From assembly GCA_018648265.1 (NCBI GenBank), contig JABGRN010000002.1, positions 45,123 to 109,122 of the forward strand: 64,000 nucleotides of DNA, written 5' to 3'. The number at the start of each line of letters is the position of its first letter. The first letter of the stretch is position 1. This stretch comes from Prolixibacteraceae bacterium. GTDB lineage: Bacteria; Bacteroidota; Bacteroidia; Bacteroidales; Prolixibacteraceae. This document shows positions 43,981-51,700 of this stretch, piece by piece. Made by a program: the position numbers and the translations under genes. The notes beneath the pieces were generated by a model that ran no database searches, was not told the origin of the DNA, and saw nothing but the letters and a program-made list of their open reading frames with translations.

Positions 43981-44103
43981 ACAAGCACCAAATAGCAAAA
44001 CTCAAATCACAAATAATTCCCAAAAATCAATGTTCAAATATTCGAAACAGTTTTGAATATTGGGATTTAAGACATTGTGATTTATTTGTATTTTGGTGCT
44101 TGT
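43981..44103. repeat. Long imperfect inverted repeat (about 123 bp)
   Basis: ACAAGCACCAAATAGCAAA...TCACAA / TTGTGATTTATTTGTATTTTGGTGCTTGT. Confidence 0.75.
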
Positions 44104-44272
44104 AAATTGAGATTTTTATTATTTATTTTGAATTAATACTTTAATAATAAAATCAAAATTAGGTAATATACAATTGATTTTGATTTAAATATCAGAAGGT
44201 TTTAACTATCGAAGTACGTTTCTTTGTAAAAGACACTTTAACTATTTTATTGATATTTTAAACAAGTAAAAG

Positions 44273-46405
44273 ATGAAACTATTTTTTTTCCTGTTAGCAA
44301 TTATCCCTTTTTCTATTTCTGGACAGTCAATTCAATCGAAATCGTTTAAACAAGATGTGGCAATTCATCACACAAATAAACATGGTTTCCCTGACGAAAA
44401 GGTAAAATCTATTGTATTAGACAAAGGAACTCCGGTAGCAATTCTTGAAAATTCACAATTAAAATGGGATGGTAAGAATTGGAAACCGATTGCTTTTGAT
44501 AATAAACAGTACGATATAAAAATTCCAGCCCTTCCAGAAAATTCGGGAATTGTTCTCTCTTCAACAGAATACAAAAATGAAATTGTAGTTGGGACTGAAA
44601 ACGGATTGTACATGTATTCACCAGACAAAAAAGAGTGGCATGAAATACTACCGCAAGACGATAAATATAAATGGGCGCCTATCAATGTTTCTGCTTTAGT
44701 TGTTGATTCTGAAGACCAGCTTTGGTTTGGTGCCGAACAGGGAGTGGGAAGATTTAATGGTGAGGAATGGAAACTTTTTTCGGGAAATGAAGGATTGCCA
44801 TATAACAATTTTACATGCGCAGCTGCCGGTTCGGAAGGAATTGTTTGGTTTGGGACTGAGATTGGTGCAATCAGGTTTGAAAACAACAAGTTTCATTATC
44901 GCGCAAGCTTACGATGGTTACCCAACGATTTTGTAAACGACATCGCAATTCAGAAAGACGGAACTGCCTGGATTGCAACAAACAAAGGCGTGGGTAAGAT
45001 AACTCCACAACAGATAACTTTCGAAGAAAAAGCAAAATATTTTACACAGCAAACAGAGTCGAGGCATCACAGGATAGGATTTATTGCTCCCAACCAATTG
45101 AAAACTCCTTACGATATTTCTTCTTCAACCCCGGGAATTTCTGATAATGATGGAATGTACACATCGATGTACGGTGCGGCACAGGCATTTCGTTATGCTG
45201 TTACTGGTGAAAATGAGGCCAAAGAATTAGCCGTTCGTAGTTTTAATGCATGTAAATGGTTGGTTGATATTACCCACGAACCGGGTTTCCCGGCGCGTGT
45301 AATCGTTCCGGTTGACTGGCCCGAACCGCTGGCAGACCCGGAATTCAGCCATAAAATGAATTTGAATGTACAGAAACACGATCCATTTTGGAAAGATATT
45401 AATCCACGTTTTGTGAAAAGTGCTGACGGAAAATATTTATGGAAATGCGATACCAGTTCGGATGAACTTGCGGGGCACTATTTCTTTTATGGCATTTATT
45501 ACGATTTGGTTGCAAAAACCGAGGCTGAAAAAAAACCTGTTCGTGAAGTTGTTGCAGCAATCACAGATCACCTTATTCGTAATGGATTTTATTTGAAAGA
45601 TCACGATGGGAAAGCCACGCGGTGGGGCAATTTTTCGCCTGAATTCTGTAACTCGATCTGGGGATGGGATCAACGTGGTTTGAATTCAATGATGATGTTG
45701 TCGTTTTTGAATGTAGCGAAGCACGTTACCGGCGATGCTAAATATGATGAGGCTGCTGCAATGTTACGAAATGAGCATAATTACCATATAAATGCAATGC
45801 ACGGAAAAGAGTTTTTTCCTCCCGGAAATGTTGTGCCGTGGGACAATAATCTGTGTTTGATGAGCATGTACGGATTGATGAATTATGAGGAAAATCCGGA
45901 ACTTCTAATTATGTACAGAGCGTCGCTCGAAAATTCGTGGTTACATATTAGTAAACAGGAGAATGCATTTTGGAACACGATTTATGCTGCTTTGGCTACC
46001 AATTTTTCACAGTCTGTGGACGATGGTTTTTTTGCTTCAGGAAAAGTGTTTCAGGAAGCTGGCGGATTTACAAAACAAGCCACAAGTCAATTAAAAGAAT
46101 TTCCTACTTTGGGTGAAGGAATTTTTGAAACCCTCAAAAGCATTCCTCTTGATTTGGTGGGTTACAAAATGGATAACACCCACCGGCTTGATGTTATTTT
46201 CGATCCAACGCCGGGTCAGAAATCAACGATGGGTTGGGGCATAAATGGATACGCTTTACCGGTTGATGAACGTGGACATGTTAGGCAAGACAGAGATGGT
46301 TTTGAATTACTTTTTCAGGAAGTTGGCGGCGGCAATGCAGAACAGGAAGGAACATTTTTTCTATTGCCTTATTATATGGCGCAATATCACAATTTGTTTG
46401 AATAG
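44273..46405 (+). CDS. Secreted protein: two-component-regulator-like beta-propeller segment fused to an alpha/alpha-barrel (glycosidase-like) domain
   Basis: Propeller repeats (VDSEDQLWFGAEQGVGRFNGEEWKLFSGNEGLPYN; GSEGIVWFGTEIGAIRF; IQKDGTAWIATNKGVGKI), then helical barrel (FCNSIWGWDQRGLNSMMMLSFL...). Confidence 0.7.
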   Translation: MKLFFFLLAIIPFSISGQSIQSKSFKQDVAIHHTNKHGFPDEKVKSIVLDKGTPVAILENSQLKWDGKNWKPIAFDNKQYDIKIPALPENSGIVLSSTEYKNEIVVGTENGLYMYSPDKKEWHEILPQDDKYKWAPINVSALVVDSEDQLWFGAEQGVGRFNGEEWKLFSGNEGLPYNNFTCAAAGSEGIVWFGTEIGAIRFENNKFHYRASLRWLPNDFVNDIAIQKDGTAWIATNKGVGKITPQQITFEEKAKYFTQQTESRHHRIGFIAPNQLKTPYDISSSTPGISDNDGMYTSMYGAAQAFRYAVTGENEAKELAVRSFNACKWLVDITHEPGFPARVIVPVDWPEPLADPEFSHKMNLNVQKHDPFWKDINPRFVKSADGKYLWKCDTSSDELAGHYFFYGIYYDLVAKTEAEKKPVREVVAAITDHLIRNGFYLKDHDGKATRWGNFSPEFCNSIWGWDQRGLNSMMMLSFLNVAKHVTGDAKYDEAAAMLRNEHNYHINAMHGKEFFPPGNVVPWDNNLCLMSMYGLMNYEENPELLIMYRASLENSWLHISKQENAFWNTIYAALATNFSQSVDDGFFASGKVFQEAGGFTKQATSQLKEFPTLGEGIFETLKSIPLDLVGYKMDNTHRLDVIFDPTPGQKSTMGWGINGYALPVDERGHVRQDRDGFELLFQEVGGGNAEQEGTFFLLPYYMAQYHNLFE

Positions 46406-46441
46406 TATTGGAAAGTCTTAATTAAATATACCTTGGAATAG

Positions 46442-46484
46442 AAGGATGCCATTTTTATAAAAATTACAATAAAAATGGCATCCT
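46442..46484. terminator. Putative terminator/inverted repeat
   Basis: AAGGATGCCATTTTTAT ... ATAAAAATGGCATCCTT. Confidence 0.7.
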
Positions 46485-46563
46485 TGATTCAGTTCATGTT
46501 TAATTAAAAAAATCGAATTTATTTTAATCTACAATTTGCCCCCTCCAAATAAGGGGAACCTTT

Positions 46564-47169
46564 TTACAAATTACTCAAATCACGATAATATAATTCTTTT
46601 GCTTCAATTACCATTCCCGGATTATGACATTGGATAGCAAAAAAACCTTTAACATATTCGTCGTCTTCAAAAGTCATTACCAGTTGCCCATTTATCTTAA
46701 ACTCGATTTTGTTGCCAACCATTTTTATATAGTATTCAAACCATTCGCCATCTTTTGTGAGATTAGCAGAAGCTTCCCCTGTTGGCGTACCCGGTTTCCA
46801 TAACCATCCTGTAAAGGCATCCTGAGTGTTACATATTTGAGCCTCGTAACCCCGTGGATAACTTTCAGGGTTGTCGGCAGGTGGGTTTGCACGAAAATAA
46901 AATCCGCTATTTGCATTTTTGCCGGTGCTGTAGATTTTAAATTTACCTTTAAACTCAAAATCAATAATTTCAGGAGAAGCATAAATATGCCCATTTTCTC
47001 CTTCACCTACGAGTACCCCATCCTTGACGATCCAAGTTGCTTTTCCTCTTACAGTCCAGTTATCTACATCCTTACCATTAAATAACGATTCCCATTTTGA
47101 TTCATGATTGCAGGAACCTAACATAAGACTTAACAAAACTACAGTTGTGATCAATAAATTCTTTTTCAT
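46564..47169 (-). CDS. DUF1080 lipoprotein
   Basis: LMLGSCNHESKWESLFNGKDVDNWTVRGKATWIVKDGVLVGEGENGHIYAS; SGFYFRANPP. Confidence 0.9.
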   Translation of the reverse strand: MKKNLLITTVVLLSLMLGSCNHESKWESLFNGKDVDNWTVRGKATWIVKDGVLVGEGENGHIYASPEIIDFEFKGKFKIYSTGKNANSGFYFRANPPADNPESYPRGYEAQICNTQDAFTGWLWKPGTPTGEASANLTKDGEWFEYYIKMVGNKIEFKINGQLVMTFEDDEYVKGFFAIQCHNPGMVIEAKELYYRDLSNL

Positions 47170-47551
47170 TGGATTTCTATTAAGTTATTAAAGAACAAAA
47201 GGTTAATATTTTAATTTTTCATTACACCATTCCAGTTTATTTCCCATTCCTGTTGGTGTATTTGGCGTTGAGCATTTCAAGGCACTTCACTTTCAAACCG
47301 CTGATATTTTTATTAAATGTAATCATGTTTCAATTTACCACCTGCTACCCAATAACATATGACACATTATTATATGCCGGATTTAGTCTTCCCAGTAACC
47401 CTAATCTTTCAATTTTACTGCAATGTTCCTTTGTCTCCGCTTGAGAGTGGGACGGGCTGGAAAGCTCTTTGACAAAATTTGGTTTTGCGTTGGCTTTGTG
47501 TGTTTTGCCAATGTGCCTGAAAGCGAAGGGACGGTGCAGCGTGGGTTCATA

Positions 47552-48583
47552 TTATTTGTCTTTCTTGTTTTTCAGTTTTTTGGTTGTCTCAGTTATTTGT
47601 TTTATAAAATGTTTTTCCACTTCCGACAATTCATTTTGTTTGAGTTCTTTATATTTCTCATATTCTGAATGTGCTTTTTGTAAAGCTTGTTGATGACTTA
47701 TATTTCCGGCATTACTCAAAACTTCTTTTTTTGTCATTTTAAGGAAACTATCCAATTGTTCAATCCAATCTTTCATATACATTGGAGTTTGGTTGAGTGC
47801 TTGTATTTCTGCAATTTCAAGGAATGCTGTTACAATCCGGTTTAAAATATTCAACTCCGATTCCGAGAGATAATTTTTTGCAATTTCCGTTTCCTGTTTA
47901 GTTGGTTTTGTTCCTTTAAAATTGCTAAGTCCAAGATTTGGAAGACTTGAATCTACTCTTTGGTAAATTACTTCGGCAGCGGTTTTTCCATGTGCTGCCC
48001 AGTGCATTTTATTCTGAACCGTTTTAAAAAACATTACCGACATTTCCAACGATGGGTCGTAGTCGATACTTGTTGAATAAATTTCTAAAACCTTGCGCCA
48101 AAAAACCTTTTCCGACGAACGAATATCTCTGATACGAGCCAACAGTTCATCGAAATAATTTCCGCCGCCCGCTTGTTTTAGCAAGTCGTCGTTCATTGTA
48201 AAACCTTTCACAATATATTCTTTTAAACGTGCTGTAGCCCATTGTCGGAATTTTGTTCCCTGATGGCTTTTTACCCGGTAACCAACAGAAATTACAACAT
48301 CTAAATTGTAGAGCTTTATATTTTTAACTTGTGTTTTTCCTTTAATAGCACCATGTTGAGTGGTATGTGCAAAATTTGCACGTACCAACTTTTCTTCCAG
48401 TTCGCCTTCGTTAAAAATGTTGTTTATGTGCTTGGTAATTACCGAGCGTTCTTTCTGAAAAAGCTCGCCCATTTGAACCTGCGAAAGCCAAACCGTTTCT
48501 TCTTCCAGCCGGACATCAATTTTAGTTTGCCCGTCCTCGGTTTGGTAAAGTAGTATTTCTGAGTTTGTCATTTTGTTAATCAT
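47552..48583 (-). CDS. rhuM: RhuM-family protein (virulence/phage-associated, Bro/KilA-type N-terminal region)
   Basis: EILLYQTEDGQTKIDVRLEEETVWLSQVQMGELFQKERSVITKHINNIF..., VRANFAHTTQHG, VISVGYRVKSHQGTKFRQWAT, LARIRDIRSSEKVFWRKVLEIY. Confidence 0.92.
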   Translation of the reverse strand: MINKMTNSEILLYQTEDGQTKIDVRLEEETVWLSQVQMGELFQKERSVITKHINNIFNEGELEEKLVRANFAHTTQHGAIKGKTQVKNIKLYNLDVVISVGYRVKSHQGTKFRQWATARLKEYIVKGFTMNDDLLKQAGGGNYFDELLARIRDIRSSEKVFWRKVLEIYSTSIDYDPSLEMSVMFFKTVQNKMHWAAHGKTAAEVIYQRVDSSLPNLGLSNFKGTKPTKQETEIAKNYLSESELNILNRIVTAFLEIAEIQALNQTPMYMKDWIEQLDSFLKMTKKEVLSNAGNISHQQALQKAHSEYEKYKELKQNELSEVEKHFIKQITETTKKLKNKKDK

Positions 48584-48726
48584 TTTCTGTATTCATCAAC
48601 AATCTCTTTCGATTTTCGCAGCCCCAATTGTAATTCTTGCTAAACCAGAGAAACAGCTTCAATTGGTTTACCTTGTTGAATCAATAATTTAATTTTTGCC
48701 TCCAACTCTTTGCTTATATCTTCCAT
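48580..48726 (-). pseudogene. Mini-ORF with ribosomal L7/L12 C-terminal-domain-like sequence, interrupted by in-frame TAG (48640-48642)
   Basis: Translation MEDISKELEAKIKLLIQQGKPIEAVSLV*QELQLGLRKSKEIVDEYRK*; exactly 49 codons; terminal TGA overlaps the rhuM ATG (ATGA). Confidence 0.75.
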
Positions 48727-48738
48727 GATAATAATTTT

Positions 48739-51700
48739 CTAATTATTCTCGATTATTTTAATCTCCTCTTCCGTCAAACCATACAACTCATAAACCATTT
48801 GGTCGATTTCTTTGTCGGTCTTTTCTATTTCATATTTTATGGTTTGAGCTTCTAATTTTTTGTTCTCAAACACTTCCATCCAATCCATCTCATCCAATTT
48901 TGTGGGCATAACAATGGGTTGCAACCCATTGTTAATGCGAATTTTGTTGTTCTTTTTTATGGCATGTTGGAGTTCTTTTATAAATTCAGAGAATTCAAGT
49001 TCATGCCAATTTTCAAGTTTTCTACTTAACTTTTCAATTGTGAATTGAGAGTTTAAATATTTGATGAAAGCATTTGTTGTTGTTTGTTGCTTCTGGGTGA
49101 ATGAAAGCATTTGTTCAACCAATTCAGTTAACTCTGGTGAATCGAGTTCGGGAACAGGAATTTGTCCAAAATACTTCCAAATTAACTGACAACCATTTTG
49201 AATTTGTGTACAATATTTTGTAATCAGCCACCAACCCATTTTGGAATTTAGAACTCCAAGCAGTGCTTTGTTTTCGGTTGGAATAATCCACATCGAATCG
49301 TTGCAAAACAAACTTTGTTCATCGTAAATAAAACAAGGTTTTACCTGAAATTTTTGATACATGATTTTCGGTTGTGCAAATTTTTGGTAATAATCACAAG
49401 CCCGCAATTCCCACCAATGATCACCTTTGTCTCCTCGTTTTTTTCCTCGTTCTTCAAAAGGTTTTAACCAGTTGTAAACAGAAGGATAGTTAGAAGGCAG
49501 CCAATTTTCAGCTTCGGTTTCATTTATTATTTTTTTGCTGGTACTTCCTTTCTCAAAAAGTATTAAATAACTGTTTGGAATGATTGTATTGTATTTGGTT
49601 AAATCTCTTCCTTGTAAAAATGGTTTTATTACTTCCGCTGCATTTGTTTCTTCTTTTACAATTGTTTGTTTTGTTTTTTCATCAATTAAAAAGGCTTCGG
49701 TTAATCCTGTTAAAACTCCCCGGTACGATTGGCCGCCGATAAAATCGGAGAGTGTTACAAACTTTGTTTTCAGTTTCTCCAAAAAAGCTTGTTCTTTTTG
49801 CGAAGAAATCACCCAGGTTTCACTATTAAACGAATCGGTTTCAAAAATCTCCGCAGTTTCCAAAACGTTAAATTTAAAATCCATTGAATTGGATTCTTTT
49901 AAAACTGAAATGGAAATTTCTTTTTCGGATTTTGCTTTTTGTGATGTAAAAATACAAGGATAAGTTGTTGCGCCATCAAAGATTTGAATGTCCCCAAAAT
50001 CAATTAATTCAAACATTTTGTATTTTAGAAAATATTCGCGAAGTGGTTTGCCGTAACCCGCTTGCAACCATTTGTTTGGCATTATATAAGAAATCAAACC
50101 TTTTGGTTTTAATAAATCCATTCCCTTTTCAACAAAAACACAATAAATATCACCCTGACTGTGGTACGTTTCGTAATCCGCATTTTTAAGTGCGATTGAA
50201 GTTTCCTTTATTTTTTCAAGATGAACATACGGCGGATTTCCAATCACAACATCAAAACCGCCGGAGTATTCGGTTCGAAATGCGTGTTCTTTAGTGCATA
50301 TAAATTTTTCTTTTATTTTTTCTATTCTTATACTTTTCGGCAGTTCGTGCTTTGTCCTGTTATTTCGAATATACTCTATTGCATTATTCAGGTAGTTATG
50401 GTCTTTTATTTTGCTTTTTCCGAATTTCTGCGTCCAGAGGGAATTATATTTTTTCTTTCCAGTACCGATACCGATATCGGTATCGGTATCGGTAACGGAC
50501 AAGGGGACATATCCCCTTGTTGTGCTACTCGTAGCAGCGGGTATCGTTATTCCTTTTTCGATATTATATCGTCTGCCGCTTACAGCTTTTATTTTCCCTA
50601 CTATTTTCGTCAGTTCATTTTTTTCGCACACCAGTAGCAGGTGCAGGTGGTCGCCACAGATATTATATTCTACTACATTCAGCTTATCATCTTTTATTAT
50701 TTCTGCAATAATTTCGGTTATCACAACTTCATCATTTTCAGATAGCCAGTTTGCATCATCCGTTTTAATATGATAATCGAACATCCGTTGCGAATATCTC
50801 GAATTATGTATTGCTGTTGTAATATGCCAGGCTTTTTTCTTCTTTTCTTTGAATATTTCAGGAAACTCATTTTGCCAGTTAAAGGCTTTTTCTCCGGCAA
50901 TTTCGGGGTCGTCAATTAGCGAGTTTCCACATTTTATATTGTTGCTGAGTGTGTTTAGTTTTCGTCCTTTTTGCGCAGTTCGCAACCAAAGCGAGAGTTT
51001 TGCAATTTCAACCGATTCTTCGTTCAGGTCAACACCGTAAATATTTTTTTCAAGAATGTCGTTTGTTATGTCGGGAAACAAAATTGCCCCGCCCAAAAGC
51101 TGTCCGCGCAATTCATCAATTTTGTGGTGTTCGTTTATCAGAAATTCCAGTGCTTGGTTTAAAAACGCCCCCGAACCGCAAGCCGGGTCGAGAATGGTTA
51201 AACTCAACAACCAATTTCGGTAATCATCCAGTTTTTTGTCGAGCGATTTTACCAATTCCTTTTTTCGGTTTTTTCTGCCTTTTGCATATTCTTCGTCAAT
51301 AATTTCGAGTTCAGCTCGTTTTTTTCCGCAGAGTTTTCCAACCGTATTTTCAACTATGTATTTGGTAATGTATTTTGGGGTATAAAAAATGCCGTCACGC
51401 TTCCGAACGGAAACATGTTTCCTTTCGGAAGACAACCGGGCATGCCCCGTTGCTTTTGCGGCTATTGCCGCAATTTCCCCCAGCGAATGTTCAAAAATAT
51501 GCCCGAGGATATTTACATCCACATCGGTTTCAAAATCATAATTACTCAGCCGCAAAGTATGTTCATGCAAGATATCATCGTCAATTGATATGTTATCCAG
51601 AATTTCATCAGGTTTGAAAAGTCCGCCATTATAAGCGTAAATGTCGTATTTCTTCCCTTTAAAACCGGTGTTCATGTAACCGAAATACTTTTTAAAACGA

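Noticed and set aside
48640-48642. Pyrrolysine or alternative-code explanation for the in-frame TAG
   Set aside because: TAG serves as an ordinary stop elsewhere in the window and no pyl genes are seen; nonsense mutation, error or simple readthrough is more likely.
50221-50773. Plus-strand ORFs 50221-50637 and 50411-50773 over the HUH insert
   Set aside because: Antisense to a continuous, motif-rich 1260-aa ORF; translations are low-complexity and reflect the palindromes.
51375-51617. Plus-strand ORF 51375-51617
   Set aside because: Antisense read-through of the palindromic block; no family resemblance.
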